From the NCBI RefSeq assembly GCF_014697375.1, contig NZ_JACJRS010000010.1:21598-85597 (forward strand): a DNA stretch of 64,000 bases. Reading direction: 5' to 3'. This document shows, piece after piece, positions 34,261 through 43,628 of the stretch. Source of the stretch: Phormidium sp. FACHB-1136. Its GTDB lineage: Bacteria > Cyanobacteriota > Cyanobacteriia > Phormidesmidales > Phormidesmidaceae. The position numbers and the translations under genes were made by a program. How positions within the stretch are numbered: position 1 is the first letter of the stretch; each line of letters opens with the position of its first letter. Below the pieces are notes generated by a model that was given only the letters and a program-made list of their open reading frames with translations, was not told the DNA's origin and ran no database searches.

Positions 34261-36756
34261 CTACTCTGAGGCTTCTCCACCACCGCTGGGGCTAAGGGGC
34301 GGTGGAGCCGAGATCGGTGCGGGCGGGGCCGGGGCCGGGGCCGGAGCTGCTACAGGAGGCGGGGGTGCCGGAGCCGGAGCTGCTACGGGAGGGGGGGGCG
34401 CAGGAGCAGGAGCCGGATCAGGGGCCGCTACGGGAGCCGGAGCCGCATCCACTGGGGCCGGAGCCGCCACAGGAGCCGGAGCCGCTGCCGGAGGATTGGC
34501 CGCTGGTTGGGTTCGAGAATCTGAATCAGATCGGCGGTTAGATGGAGGATTGGCGACCGGGGCCGACGATCCCCTAGTCGATCCCCCAGCCTCACCTTGG
34601 GATCGACTGGGGGCGGCATCGCCTGATCGTGATCCCTCGCTCGATTGCGACTGAGCAGCGGGGCGAGAGCGGCGATTCGATGGAGTGCCTTCCGCGTCAG
34701 TGCTGGAGGAACTGCGATCCGCCACGACTCGACCGGGTTTGATAGGCTGTACCTCCACGGTAGCCTCCCGACCACCCAGCCGGGGCACCTCTGGAAACTG
34801 CTCCACCGGGATGTCATCGGTAATTTGGGACATGAACATCCGCCAAATGGCCGCCGAGGTAGAACTGGCTCCATTGCTAGGGCTGCTGTCATCGTTGCCC
34901 ATCCACACCCCGGTGGCAAGTTGGGGAATGTAGCCAATAAACCACAGATCGCGGTTTTGCTCGGAGGTGCCAGTTTTTCCAGCCACAGGGCGGCCAATGT
35001 AGGCATTGCTGCCCGTGCCCCCTTCCACCACGCCCCGCAGCATCCAGGTCATAATGGCGGCGGTGTCTGCATCGATGGCCTGATTGGCTTTCTGGGAGGA
35101 ATCGGTTTCGTAGAGCACCTCGCCCTGGCTATTCAGTACCCGACGGATGCCGTGGGTCGGTACATGGCGACCTTTATTCGCTAGGGTGCCATAGGCGCTG
35201 GTCAGTTCCAATAGGTTAACCTCCGAAGCACCTAGGGCCAGGGAATAGGTGCCCAACAGCGGCGACTGAATCCCCATCCTTTGGGACACCTCAATCACAG
35301 GGTCAAAGCCCACATCCACGATCAGTTTGACCGCCACAATGTTGATGGAGTTGCGTAGCGCCTTGAGTAGATCAACATCGCCACTGAAGCTGCCGCCATA
35401 GTTTTTGGGTTCATAGCCATCGACCACGTAACGGGCATCGACATAGCTCTTATAGGGTGAAAAGCCAGCGGCAATGGCTGTGGTATAAAGAAAGGTTTTA
35501 AAGGTTGATCCAGGCTGACGCTGGGCCTGGGTAACACGGTTAAACTGGCTTTCGTTGAAGTCGTTACCGCCCACCATCGCCTTAATTTCGCCGTTGCGGG
35601 GATCCACCGCCACCAGGGCCACCTGCTCAATGCCCTGCCAGCCACTATAGCGCTCGATGGCCTGCTCCACGGTAGCCTCGGCCTTGCGCTGCCAGCCCAC
35701 ATTAAGGGTAGTTTCCACCGTTAGCCCCCCTGCGGCCAGTTGTTCAGGGGTGAGCAACTGCTCAAGCTGCTTCTCGATGTAAATGGTGAAGTAGGGAAAC
35801 TCGCTGTAAAGGAACTTGGGCTCGTTGGGGGTGACCGCCACATCATCCGCCAGGGCAACGTCCGCTTCGGTGGCAGTGATGGCTCCGGTAGACAACATGC
35901 GCCGAATCACCCGATCTCGCTGAGCACGAGCCGCTTCCGGATTCACCTCCGGGGAGTAGAGGCTAGGGGCGGGGGCCATCCCGGCAATCAGAGCAGCTTC
36001 AGCCACGGTCAACTGTTCCAGGGTTTTACCAAAGTAGATCCAAGCGGCATCGGCCACGCCATAGGCACCGGATCCCAAATACACCAGGTTCAGGTAGCGC
36101 TCCATGATCTGGCTTTTGCTCAGGTCCTGCTCCAGCTTGTGGGCCATCAACACTTCCCGGGCCTTGCGCTGCACACTGCGCTCCTGGCTCAGGTAGACAA
36201 TTCGGGCCAGCTGCTGGGTAATGGTGCTCGCCCCCTCCACCACGTCCCGCCGTCGCAAGTTTGCGAGGGCCGCCCGCGTAATGCCACGATAGTCCACGCC
36301 CCGGTGCTCGTAGAAGCGTTGATCCTCCGAGGCCACGAAGGCCGCAACGAGGTGTTCGGGAATGTCGTCGTAGCTGGTCGTTTCGCGGGAAGCAGGGCCA
36401 AGTTTTTGCAAAATAGCCCCATCCGCCGAAATCATGGTGATGGTGCCGTCTCGCTCATAGGTGAGGGCCTCTTCCGACTCCGGAAGTACAGCCCAGGTCG
36501 TCTGTACCAGTCGATAGGTGCGCGTCGCCCCCCCGGCCACCAAGGCCACAAGCACCATCACCGTGGGCAGGGCTAGGTGACGTAGCCGAGGTCGGCGGGA
36601 TGGCGGATCAGTCTGCGGGATAAGCGGATCCAAACCCTGGTTGCGCTGGGGGTTGGGGCGCTGCGGGGAGGGAATTGTGCTGGCATAGTCCGTCGCCTCC
36701 ATCCGGGGAGCGCGACCCTGGTGGGGAAACAGCCGATTCAACCAAGATTGTGTCAT
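34261..36756 (-). CDS. Class A penicillin-binding protein (PBP1A family)
   Basis: About 831 residues. A transmembrane anchor (LALPTVMVLVALVAGGA) lies near residue 65. The GT51 glycosyltransferase domain has SEDQRFYEHRGVDYRGI and EGASTITQQLARIVYLS. The transpeptidase domain has the serine motif QPGSTFKTFLY, SINIVAVKL and KTGTSEQNRDLWF. It polymerises and crosslinks peptidoglycan outside the inner membrane. The last 150 residues are disordered: Ser/Arg-rich, then an Ala/Pro tail of PAPVAA- and PAPAPP-like repeats. The ATG at 36756 (MTQSWLNRLF) is preferred; in-frame starts at 36777 and 36885 extend into unlikely sequence. Confidence 0.93.
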   Translation of the reverse strand: MTQSWLNRLFPHQGRAPRMEATDYASTIPSPQRPNPQRNQGLDPLIPQTDPPSRRPRLRHLALPTVMVLVALVAGGATRTYRLVQTTWAVLPESEEALTYERDGTITMISADGAILQKLGPASRETTSYDDIPEHLVAAFVASEDQRFYEHRGVDYRGITRAALANLRRRDVVEGASTITQQLARIVYLSQERSVQRKAREVLMAHKLEQDLSKSQIMERYLNLVYLGSGAYGVADAAWIYFGKTLEQLTVAEAALIAGMAPAPSLYSPEVNPEAARAQRDRVIRRMLSTGAITATEADVALADDVAVTPNEPKFLYSEFPYFTIYIEKQLEQLLTPEQLAAGGLTVETTLNVGWQRKAEATVEQAIERYSGWQGIEQVALVAVDPRNGEIKAMVGGNDFNESQFNRVTQAQRQPGSTFKTFLYTTAIAAGFSPYKSYVDARYVVDGYEPKNYGGSFSGDVDLLKALRNSINIVAVKLIVDVGFDPVIEVSQRMGIQSPLLGTYSLALGASEVNLLELTSAYGTLANKGRHVPTHGIRRVLNSQGEVLYETDSSQKANQAIDADTAAIMTWMLRGVVEGGTGSNAYIGRPVAGKTGTSEQNRDLWFIGYIPQLATGVWMGNDDSSPSNGASSTSAAIWRMFMSQITDDIPVEQFPEVPRLGGREATVEVQPIKPGRVVADRSSSSTDAEGTPSNRRSRPAAQSQSSEGSRSGDAAPSRSQGEAGGSTRGSSAPVANPPSNRRSDSDSRTQPAANPPAAAPAPVAAPAPVDAAPAPVAAPDPAPAPAPPPPVAAPAPAPPPPVAAPAPAPAPPAPISAPPPLSPSGGGEASE

Positions 36757-36978
36757 TGTCGTGCGGCCTTCTACCATGTCAACACCGAAACCAGACCTGT
36801 CGCCAAGCCTACCGAAACCCTTAAACCCCGATGTGCTAGCTCTGCTTTCGCGCCCTGGGAGGGGATCCCTCACCCTGACCGACAAAACTAAAGAGCACTT
36901 TAGGAGGTTTCTGAGATTTCTTCAAGGGTAAGAGGTCAGACGATGGGTGCGGTCGATGAGTCTGTCGCACTTATCTAA

Positions 36979-37016
36979 CGTGCGGGAGGAGGACATTGAT
37001 CTAAGCCTCCCGCACG
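36979..37016. other. Strong hairpin between chlG and the PBP gene
   Basis: CGTGCGGGAGG (36979-36989) and CCTCCCGCACG (37006-37016) form an 11-base perfect stem with a 16-base loop, just after the chlG stop on the minus strand. There is no T-run on either side, so it may protect or process the mRNA end rather than be a classical terminator. Confidence 0.8.
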
Positions 37017-37044
37017 GATCTAGGGGCGACTGAGGGGATCGAGA

Positions 37045-38070
37045 CTATAGCCCCGCATGGCCGAGGGCCAACCCAGTGACCAGCATCCCAAACACCAAAA
37101 AGGGCTGGGCACTGGCCTGATATTTCACGTCGTTTTTGAGGGGATCCCGTAGGAAGTACATGTCCTGGAAGGTGATTTGGGGAATGATCAGCAAAATCAG
37201 CAAAACGGCGTAGAGGTTTTGATGGATCGCCATCAGGTAGGCAGCCACTCCCCCCTGGAAAATGTCGATCATCAGCACACAAATCCAGGCGGCGGTGGTA
37301 ATCCCGAACATCACAGGCAAGGACTTCAGACCCATTTGGCGGTCGCCCTCCACGCTCTTAAAGTCGTTCACCACAGCAATGCCCAGCCCCGCCAAGCTAT
37401 AGAACAGGGTTAGCACCACGATTTTCCAGGTCAAATCGCCAAACAACGCATGGCCCGCCCACCAAGGCAGCGCAATGTAGCTGGCTCCCAGGGCATAGTT
37501 GCCCAACCAGCCGTTTTGCTTCAGCTTCAGTGGCGGTGCGGAATAGATATAAGACACCAACGACCCACCAATGGCCAGGGCGGTGATGGTGGGGAAGGCA
37601 TGGCCCGCCCAACGATCTAGACCAAAGGCGACGCCAATACCCGCCGCTAGCAGCACCACAATCTGCGTTGCCACCTGGGGTACGGAAATGGCCCCGGAGG
37701 GAATGGGGCGGTAGGGTTCGTTGATGGCGTCGATTTCGCGGTCGTAAAAGTCGTTCAGGGTTTGGGTATAGCCCGTTAGCAGCGGCCCCGACATCAGCAT
37801 ACAGGCCGCCGAAATCAGGACGTACTCCGGTGTCCAGCGAAACTCACCGCCGGAAGCGGCCCCGCAGACCACCCCCCAAATCAGGGGAATCCAGGTGATC
37901 GGTTTCATCAATTGCAGGCGAATTTTCCAGATCGAAGTTTCGCCGGATTTGGCCCCTTTCATACCCAAGAGTTGACGGGCTGTGCTGCCTTCCTCCGTGG
38001 GTGCGGCGGGGTTGGGCGTGGAAGCCTCGATGGTGTCCTCTGGGGGCAACGAAGGCGATGGATCAACCAT
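37045..38070 (-). CDS. chlG: Chlorophyll synthase
   Basis: A 341-residue polytopic prenyltransferase of the UbiA superfamily that esterifies chlorophyllide with phytol or geranylgeranyl diphosphate in the thylakoid membrane. The two Asp-rich diphosphate-binding motifs are NDFYDREIDAINEPYRPIPSG and NDFKSVEGDRQMGLKSLP. Seven to nine hydrophobic segments follow the soluble N terminus. Sequence around LMKPITWIPLIWGVVCGAAS is highly typical of cyanobacterial and plant ChlG. It is divergent from the DUF423 gene. Confidence 0.96.
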   Translation of the reverse strand: MVDPSPSLPPEDTIEASTPNPAAPTEEGSTARQLLGMKGAKSGETSIWKIRLQLMKPITWIPLIWGVVCGAASGGEFRWTPEYVLISAACMLMSGPLLTGYTQTLNDFYDREIDAINEPYRPIPSGAISVPQVATQIVVLLAAGIGVAFGLDRWAGHAFPTITALAIGGSLVSYIYSAPPLKLKQNGWLGNYALGASYIALPWWAGHALFGDLTWKIVVLTLFYSLAGLGIAVVNDFKSVEGDRQMGLKSLPVMFGITTAAWICVLMIDIFQGGVAAYLMAIHQNLYAVLLILLIIPQITFQDMYFLRDPLKNDVKYQASAQPFLVFGMLVTGLALGHAGL

Positions 38071-38261
38071 GGTGCAATTTACCTACTACAACGGCGACGG
38101 GAAAACTCTGTTTATTATGCCGAGCCATTGCCCCTAGGGGAAACCCCGCTGTTTGTTCGCCTAAAATCAAACCATCCTCACACTGGGCTGGCTGGCCCCC
38201 AGTATCCGTGCCGGATTGGGGATACACCCCACGCGCTCTGTCCTTGATTTCTGTCGCTGCT

Positions 38262-38657
38262 ATGACGCTAGATCGCCTATTCTTTGCCCTCACCGCCCTC
38301 CTAGGGGGCACCGCCGTTGCCGCCGGAGCGTTTGCCACCCATGCCCTGCGCGGCCAACTTGCCCCCCGCCTGCTAGAGGTGTTTGAGACCGCCGCCCGCT
38401 ACCAGATGTACCACGCCCTCGCTCTGGGGATCGTCGCCCTGGCTCTGACGACCTCCTTGGGCCATAGCCCTTGGCTGATGATCGGCGGCTGGGCCTTGGT
38501 GGTGGGAACGGTGATTTTCTCGGGCAGTCTCTATGCCCTCAGCCTGTCGGGATTAACCCTTCTAGGGGCTGCGGCCCCGGTGGGTGGGGCGGCGCTGATG
38601 ATGGGCTGGGGTTGCTTGGGTCTAGCGGCCCTTCTGGGGACTAAACCCACACCCTAG
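38262..38657 (+). CDS. DUF423 family small membrane protein
   Basis: About 131 residues with four hydrophobic segments (FFALTALLGGTAVAAGAFATHAL, MYHALALGIVALALTTSLG, WLMIGGWALVVGTVIFSGSLYALS, and a C-terminal segment). The pattern GAFATHALRGQL...FETAARYQMYHALAL and GTVIFSGSLYAL is the DUF423 hallmark. Function is unknown. The ATG at 38262 is chosen; the long upstream extension of the frame overlaps the chlG promoter region and is not conserved in character. Confidence 0.9.
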   Translation: MTLDRLFFALTALLGGTAVAAGAFATHALRGQLAPRLLEVFETAARYQMYHALALGIVALALTTSLGHSPWLMIGGWALVVGTVIFSGSLYALSLSGLTLLGAAAPVGGAALMMGWGCLGLAALLGTKPTP

Positions 38658-38805
38658 AGATCCCACCCATTCAGCCGGATCACTTTTGCCGTCAGGGTGG
38701 GTAGCGGAGACTTTGGGATCTTCTGAGGATAGGTCTTTCCCAGATAGGCAGGCTATGATAACCCCCAAGACTTTCGGGCCTACCCCGCCACGTTTCCCCT
38801 CGCCT

Positions 38806-39048
38806 ATGTTTGAGTACCTGCGCCCCCGATCCCTAGACACCGCCCAGGAGGTGATTGAGTATTTGGCGCTGCACCAAGCCGCCCAGGACTTTCGGCTGGA
38901 GGTGGAATATCGGGAACAGTTTGAGGCCCATTGCCAGTGGTATTACCAAACCGCCGCCGAAAACCGAGCCGACCTAGCCCAAATGCGTCGCGAGGCTAAT
39001 CTTTTGGGGTGGTTTAGTAGACGGCGGGACGAAGGTAGCCTGCGGTAG
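38806..39048 (+). CDS. Small conserved-looking hypothetical protein
   Basis: An 80-residue charged, probably all-helical protein (MFEYLRPRSLDTAQEVIEYL at the start, ending MRREANLLGWFSRRRDEG). There is no membrane segment or known motif. I do not recognise it, but similar short proteins ending in a Trp-Phe-Ser-Arg cluster seem familiar from cyanobacteria. It follows the DUF423 gene by 148 bases. Start at the ATG 38806; upstream in-frame sequence is compositionally noncoding. Confidence 0.55.
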   Translation: MFEYLRPRSLDTAQEVIEYLALHQAAQDFRLEVEYREQFEAHCQWYYQTAAENRADLAQMRREANLLGWFSRRRDEGSLR

Positions 39049-39119
39049 GGGGCTTTGTGTAACGCTAGGTAACGCCCATCCTCAGCCGCCCTCACCTCCA
39101 TCGCTAGGCTCAAGATAGC

Positions 39120-39356
39120 CTAGATCATCTCTAGCTCGTCGGCCTTCAGGTGAGCCCGGAAAGGTCGCTTACTGCCCTCCACCGTAAACTCCACCTGCAC
39201 TGGAAAGTTAGGGCTAATGGGGCGGCCTTGGTAGTCCTTGAGCACTCCAACCACGGTTCCCTCTAACCCCTTGGCATCAAAGGCTTCGTTGCGGTGCAGC
39301 GGGTGGTGGTAAAAAACAACCGATTCCTTAATACGAACTCGATTTCCAATCTTCAT
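39120..39356 (-). CDS. ftrV: Ferredoxin:thioredoxin reductase variable chain
   Basis: A 78-residue SH3-like beta-barrel subunit of ferredoxin:thioredoxin reductase, the enzyme that passes photosynthetic electrons to thioredoxin. Family features: MKIGNRVRIKESVVFYHHP, HRNEAFDAKGLEGTVVGVL, QGRPISPNFPVQVEF and the closing FRAHLKADELEM. The start is ATG 39356; an in-frame codon at 39392 would add a non-conserved stretch. The catalytic chain gene ftrC is not in the window. Confidence 0.93.
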   Translation of the reverse strand: MKIGNRVRIKESVVFYHHPLHRNEAFDAKGLEGTVVGVLKDYQGRPISPNFPVQVEFTVEGSKRPFRAHLKADELEMI

Positions 39357-39619
39357 AAACACACACTCGCCTTTTCGGATCCTCCCTGACACCTGAAACC
39401 AGCAGGGACTCTCATCTACACAGCTTTATCATCTTGGCACAGGATGGGACTCGGCCTACAGATCTACAGCCTGGGAAGAGACCGATTTTCTGAAGATCCC
39501 GTAAACAAACCTAACGGCCCATCAAGAACCCTATCGTTTTCCGTCAACTTCGCCACAATGGTTGCCCCGTTGGGTTGGTCATGGCGTAATGGGAGATGAA
39601 GCGTTAGGCAATTATACTC

Positions 39620-39847
39620 ATGATTGACTCTTCAGATATGACCTTCATGGCGTCCCTTCAACAACTCGTAGTCAAGCTCTTGTCTGACCACGCCTACAGC
39701 ATTTGCGAACTGGCTCAGGAATGCGCCCAACAACTCCATGAGCCCATGTGCGAAATTATGACTCCCTTGGCCGATAGCCTCTGTGAAATGGTGGATGGGG
39801 GCCGCATCCACTACGACCGCCAGCAGCATGTTGTGATGCTGGGCTAG
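39620..39847 (+). CDS. Small hypothetical protein
   Basis: A 75-residue soluble protein with four cysteines (in SICELAQECAQQ, EPMCEIM, DSLCEMV) and an acidic helical character. The ending GGRIHYDRQQHVVMLG resembles a beta hairpin after a helix bundle, perhaps a winged-helix-like domain. I do not recognise the family. Internal methionines at residues 7 and 10 are alternative starts. It is convergent with the next gene, 12 bases apart. Confidence 0.5.
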   Translation: MIDSSDMTFMASLQQLVVKLLSDHAYSICELAQECAQQLHEPMCEIMTPLADSLCEMVDGGRIHYDRQQHVVMLG

Positions 39848-39859
39848 GCCAGAGGGCCG

Positions 39860-40285
39860 TTATGGGCTGGAGACCTCCATAGAATCCAGCAATTCCGCAA
39901 TTCGTAGCACCATAGCGGCCATTTCGGGATCTCGTTCGGCGGCTAGGGCGCTTCTTTCTTGAAAGGCGTGGCCAATTTCTGTCGTCTGGAGCAGGTGGCG
40001 AGCCTCTACCATGAGTTCATTGGCGCGTTCGAGGGGCTGGTGTTTTTTCGCCATCAACACCTCATCTATCTGCACAATGAATTGGGAAATGGGGCGCAGC
40101 CAGCTAAATTGCTCGTGACTCAGAACCAGGCGCAGGTACTCGCCCTTGTGGGAAATGGGGCCATAGATGGCTTCGTAGGCATCTTTTTCGGCCTCCATCA
40201 GATGTTTGTGGGCCTTCAACAGCAGGGGGCGCAGTTCGCGGAGCGGGGCAAAGGCTGGATCGGAGGCGGGATTTCCAACGGTCAT
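39860..40285 (-). CDS. Hypothetical helical protein
   Basis: A 141-residue soluble, mostly helical protein. The central stretch LSHEQFSWLRPISQFIVQIDE is distinctive and I associate it with an uncharacterised bacterial family, without a named domain. There is no signal peptide or cysteine. It is divergent from the solute-binding-protein gene across 137 bases. Function unknown. Confidence 0.6.
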   Translation of the reverse strand: MTVGNPASDPAFAPLRELRPLLLKAHKHLMEAEKDAYEAIYGPISHKGEYLRLVLSHEQFSWLRPISQFIVQIDEVLMAKKHQPLERANELMVEARHLLQTTEIGHAFQERSALAAERDPEMAAMVLRIAELLDSMEVSSP

Positions 40286-40422
40286 GCGAGAATGGGGTCA
40301 CATCAACACTGTCTTCACCTTTCCACGAAAGGCCAAGGATTTCAAGGGGCTTAGGGGGTGTTCCCCAGCTTGGGTGCAAGGGTATTTAATGCAACAATGA
40401 CCCTCAGTATCGAGCAGCGACT

Positions 40423-41130
40423 ATGACCTTCACAACGGTTTCTCCTGGTCAATTGTCGATTATTGCCAGTGGCTTTGATGCGCGGCCCATGAGCTTTCTG
40501 CAAGGGGAGGAGCGCCTAGGCTACGAACCAGCGGTAGCCAGGGCGGTATGCAAACAGCTTGCCCTTGAGCCTGTTTGGGTGAACTATCCCATGGATCAGT
40601 TCTATACGGCCCTCAGCGGTGGGCAGTACGATGTGGTGTGGTTTAACCAGGCGATTACCCAGGAACGGCGGGCCTGGGCCGATTTCACCCGTCCCTACGG
40701 TCGCTTTGATGAGGCCGTTTTGGTGCGGGAGGACAGCCCTGTTCGGGATATCAACGATCTCGCGGGGAAACGCCTAGGCACCTTGGAAACGCGGCCTTCT
40801 ATCCTGCTCCAGGAGGATTTCCCTGACCTGGAGTGGGTCACCTTTGCCGACCACGCCGCCGCCTTTGGCACGATGATTGCCGCCCTAGAGGCCGGAGAGT
40901 TGGACGCCGTGCTAGAGGACGCCGTGCTGCTGCTAGCGGTGGAAGCGGATAACCCTGGGCTGCGGGTGGCCTGCCAACGGCCCACGCAACACCCCTTTGG
41001 AGTGGGCGTATTGCCCGGAAACCGAGAACTGCTCGACGCCCTCAACCATGCCCTGAACCAGTTGATTCTAAACGGCACCCTGGCGCGGCTATGGGCACAG
41101 TGGATTCCCTACAAGCCCTTTCCCTTCTAA
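40423..41130 (+). CDS. Family 3 solute-binding protein without signal peptide
   Basis: A 235-residue protein with the amino-acid-type periplasmic binding fold: FDARPMSFLQGEERLGYEPAVARAV, DVVWFNQAITQERRAWADFTRPY, LAGKRLGTLETRPS and AALEAGELDAVLEDAVLLLA. These match the SBP_bac_3 pattern of ABC amino-acid importers and sensor domains. No signal peptide precedes the fold: the mature-type sequence begins within ten residues of the ATG. No ABC permease or ATPase gene is adjacent. It could be a cytoplasmic binding protein or have an unseen upstream start; no in-frame extension offers a signal sequence. Confidence 0.85.
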   Translation: MTFTTVSPGQLSIIASGFDARPMSFLQGEERLGYEPAVARAVCKQLALEPVWVNYPMDQFYTALSGGQYDVVWFNQAITQERRAWADFTRPYGRFDEAVLVREDSPVRDINDLAGKRLGTLETRPSILLQEDFPDLEWVTFADHAAAFGTMIAALEAGELDAVLEDAVLLLAVEADNPGLRVACQRPTQHPFGVGVLPGNRELLDALNHALNQLILNGTLARLWAQWIPYKPFPF

Positions 41131-41243
41131 GCGGGCGTTGGAAGCGTGATCGGGGGATCCTCCCTTTTGCTACCCCATAGGACTTTTGCCTAGCTGATCC
41201 CAAACCGGGGAAACCATGTCAGGCTAGGGGAGAGGGCTGTGTG

Positions 41244-42413
41244 ATGGCCTCCCCTAGCCTCGCCCCTTTGCTTCCAACCTATGGTTACGGTGTGCCGATG
41301 CCTGTTGATTCCTGCCCAGATGTGCCTTTTCTGCCGCCGTGGTATCTGCGATCTGGGTTGCTGATGACCCTCTACATGGCCCTCGTCGCGCCCCACACCT
41401 GGACTAAAACGATCCAACTGCCCCCAGTACCCTATCAAGACCATATTTTTGAGGGGCCGGGCCGGGTGCCGCTGTTTGGGCAGTGGGCCACGCCTCCCCA
41501 GGCCAAGGGCACCCTGATTGCCACCTACGGCATCACAGGCAGTCTCGAAGATCAGTGGTTTTTGGAAATTCTGGGTCGCAAAGCCTACCATCGGGGCTAT
41601 GGGGTGCTGCTGTTCGACTGGCGAGCCCACGGCAAAACGGCAGAACTTTCCCCCACCCTCACCTCCGACGGTCTCTACGAAGGGGATGACTATGTGGCCC
41701 TCGCGGCCCAGGCCAAGGCGTTGGGTTGTCCGCCGCCCTACTGGTTTGTGGGCTATTCCCTCAGTGGCCAACTGGCGCTGTGGGCGGGTAAGTCGGCCAT
41801 GCACCTGCCCCAAGAGTCACCGCTCCAGCCGGAGGACATGGGCGGCGTAGCGGTAATCTGTCCCAACCTAGACGCCAATCGTTCTCTGCCCTACCTGATG
41901 GCGGCTCCCTTGGGGCAGTATCTAGAGCAGGCCATTGCGAAGGAACTCAAGCGTTTGGCGCTGAAATTGCACCAATACCATCCTCAGGAGTTTGACCTAG
42001 CGGCCATCCAGCGGGCGAACAGCATTTGGGGCTTTGACCACGAGTTGGTGATCCCCCGTTTGGGCTTTGCCACCGTAGAAGATTACTATGCCGCCAGTTG
42101 CCCCCTGCCCTTTTTGGCCGATCTGACGGTGCCCACCCTCATTCTCTACGCCGCCGATGATCCGCTGTTCAGCCCAGACATTGTGCCTGAGCTAATCGCC
42201 CTGGGCAAACAAAGCCCCCATCTGGAGGTCGTCGTCACGGAGTATGGCGGTCACGTTGGCTACTACAGCGGCCCCATGGGGCAACAGCTTGCCAACGACC
42301 CAGACCCCTGGTGGGCCTGGAACCGAGTGCTGGATTGGGTAGAGGGCCAGCGGTTAAGCCCCGCTAACGCCACCAGGAACAAGGCCATGGGGATTGACCG
42401 CAAGACCTCGTGA
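41244..42413 (+). CDS. Alpha/beta hydrolase (YheT/EMB8-like)
   Basis: About 389 residues. The nucleophile elbow is WFVGYSLSGQLALW (Ser within GYSLSG), the acid is probably Asp in LILYAADDPLFSPD and the base His in YGGHVGYYSGP. The N-terminal part resembles the YheT/EMB8 group (RSGLLMTLYMALVAPHTW). Substrate unknown. A GTG directly before the ATG at 41244 is an alternative start. It is a single gene between the binding-protein gene and the amidase gene. Confidence 0.8.
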   Translation: MASPSLAPLLPTYGYGVPMPVDSCPDVPFLPPWYLRSGLLMTLYMALVAPHTWTKTIQLPPVPYQDHIFEGPGRVPLFGQWATPPQAKGTLIATYGITGSLEDQWFLEILGRKAYHRGYGVLLFDWRAHGKTAELSPTLTSDGLYEGDDYVALAAQAKALGCPPPYWFVGYSLSGQLALWAGKSAMHLPQESPLQPEDMGGVAVICPNLDANRSLPYLMAAPLGQYLEQAIAKELKRLALKLHQYHPQEFDLAAIQRANSIWGFDHELVIPRLGFATVEDYYAASCPLPFLADLTVPTLILYAADDPLFSPDIVPELIALGKQSPHLEVVVTEYGGHVGYYSGPMGQQLANDPDPWWAWNRVLDWVEGQRLSPANATRNKAMGIDRKTS

Positions 42414-42561
42414 CCCCCACATGGCATCGGGGCTGGACTGGGGTGGTTGAAGATTTCGGCGGCAAAGCCAGGATTTTTCTCCCAGGATCACCTCCACACC
42501 GTTAAGGGGTTCCCCTAGCGCATAAAATTGAGGTTCGACCCTATACCTAACCGCCGATTCT

Positions 42562-43374
42562 ATGAGAGCCTACCGGGCAGCCGCCATCCAAATGACCAGT
42601 GTGCCAGACCTCGACAAAAATCTGGCCCAGGCCGAAGAGTTAATTGATTTGGCGGTGCGCCAGGGGGCAGAGCTGGTCACCCTGCCAGAGAACTTTTCCT
42701 TTTTGGGGGATGAGGACGCCAAAATTGCCCAGGCCGAGCGGATCTGTCAGGCCAGCGAAACCTTCCTCAAAACCATGGCCCAGCGCTACCAGGTGACGCT
42801 GATCGGCGGTGGCTACCCCGTCCCGGCCAAGGAAGGCAAGGTGTTCAACACGGCTCTGTTGGTTTCCCCCGAAGGCCAAGAGTTGCTGCGCTACGAAAAA
42901 GTTCACCTGTTCGACGTTAACCTGCCCGACGGTAACACCTACCGCGAATCCAACATTGTCATTTCCGGCCACCTGCTGCCCGATGTCTTCCCGTCTAAGG
43001 ATTTCGGCATCATCGGCCTATCGGTGTGCTATGACGTGCGCTTCCCCGAACTCTACCGCCACCTCTCCCAGCAGGGGGCAGAAATTTTGGTGGTGCCCGC
43101 CGCCTTCACCGAATTCACCGGGAAAGATCACTGGCAGGTGCTCTTGCAGGCCCGCGCCATCGAAAATACCTGCTACGTCATCGCCCCGGCCCAAACCGGG
43201 TTCCACAACAACCGTCGCCAATCCCATGGCCACGCCATGATCATCGACCCCTGGGGTATGGTGCTAGCCGATGCCGGGACATCGACCGGGGTGGCCATCG
43301 CCGAAATCAACCCCAACCGCCTCGCCCAGGTGCGCCGCCAAATGCCTTCCCTCTCCCACCGCATGTTTGTGTAA
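42562..43374 (+). CDS. Nitrilase-superfamily amidase (Nit1/deaminated glutathione amidase type)
   Basis: A 270-residue carbon-nitrogen hydrolase with the Glu-Lys-Cys triad: Glu in TLPENFSFLG, Lys in RYEKVHLFDVNL and Cys in LSVCYDVRFPELYR. The sequence RAIENTCYVIAPAQTG and GHAMIIDPWG is typical of the Nit branch that clears deaminated glutathione, a metabolite-repair job. It is cytoplasmic. The gene stands alone, with a palindromic repeat region just downstream. Confidence 0.9.
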   Translation: MRAYRAAAIQMTSVPDLDKNLAQAEELIDLAVRQGAELVTLPENFSFLGDEDAKIAQAERICQASETFLKTMAQRYQVTLIGGGYPVPAKEGKVFNTALLVSPEGQELLRYEKVHLFDVNLPDGNTYRESNIVISGHLLPDVFPSKDFGIIGLSVCYDVRFPELYRHLSQQGAEILVVPAAFTEFTGKDHWQVLLQARAIENTCYVIAPAQTGFHNNRRQSHGHAMIIDPWGMVLADAGTSTGVAIAEINPNRLAQVRRQMPSLSHRMFV

Positions 43375-43447
43375 CCCCGCCCTAAATCTCGATCCCCCTG
43401 GGCTACGGCTTAGGAATAGATGGTTCTGATGTCGTCATTCCTGGAGG

Positions 43448-43522
43448 ATCCCCCTAAATCCCCCTGATTAAGGGGGACTTTGAATTTGTTTCGCCCCTTG
43501 TTAAGGGGGGCTAGGGGGAATC
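43448..43522. repeat. CCCCCT/AGGGGG palindromic spacer repeat
   Basis: GATCCCCCTAAATCCCCC opens the element; a central TTAAGGGGG and a second CCCCTTGTTAAGGGG palindrome follow, and AGGGGGAATC closes it. Related blocks occur at 51481-51588 and within the element at 19536-19686. This is a common cyanobacterial intergenic repeat type. Confidence 0.75.
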
Positions 43523-43628
43523 TTCCCTCGGTTTCTCCGTGGATTTTGGCCTTTTTTGCCGCTTGTGGCGAACTCTTTGCAAACAGAAAACTCATGTACA
43601 TTGGATAGGTTGAGTTTTGGCGGCCTGA

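Noticed and set aside
35740..36576. 278-codon open frame antisense to the class A PBP gene
   Set aside because: The PBP catalytic motifs are intact on the minus strand; the antisense translation has no recognisable domain.
43410..43601. 63-codon minus-strand frame after the amidase gene
   Set aside because: It is built largely from the palindromic CCCCCT/AGGGGG repeat and has no protein-like character.
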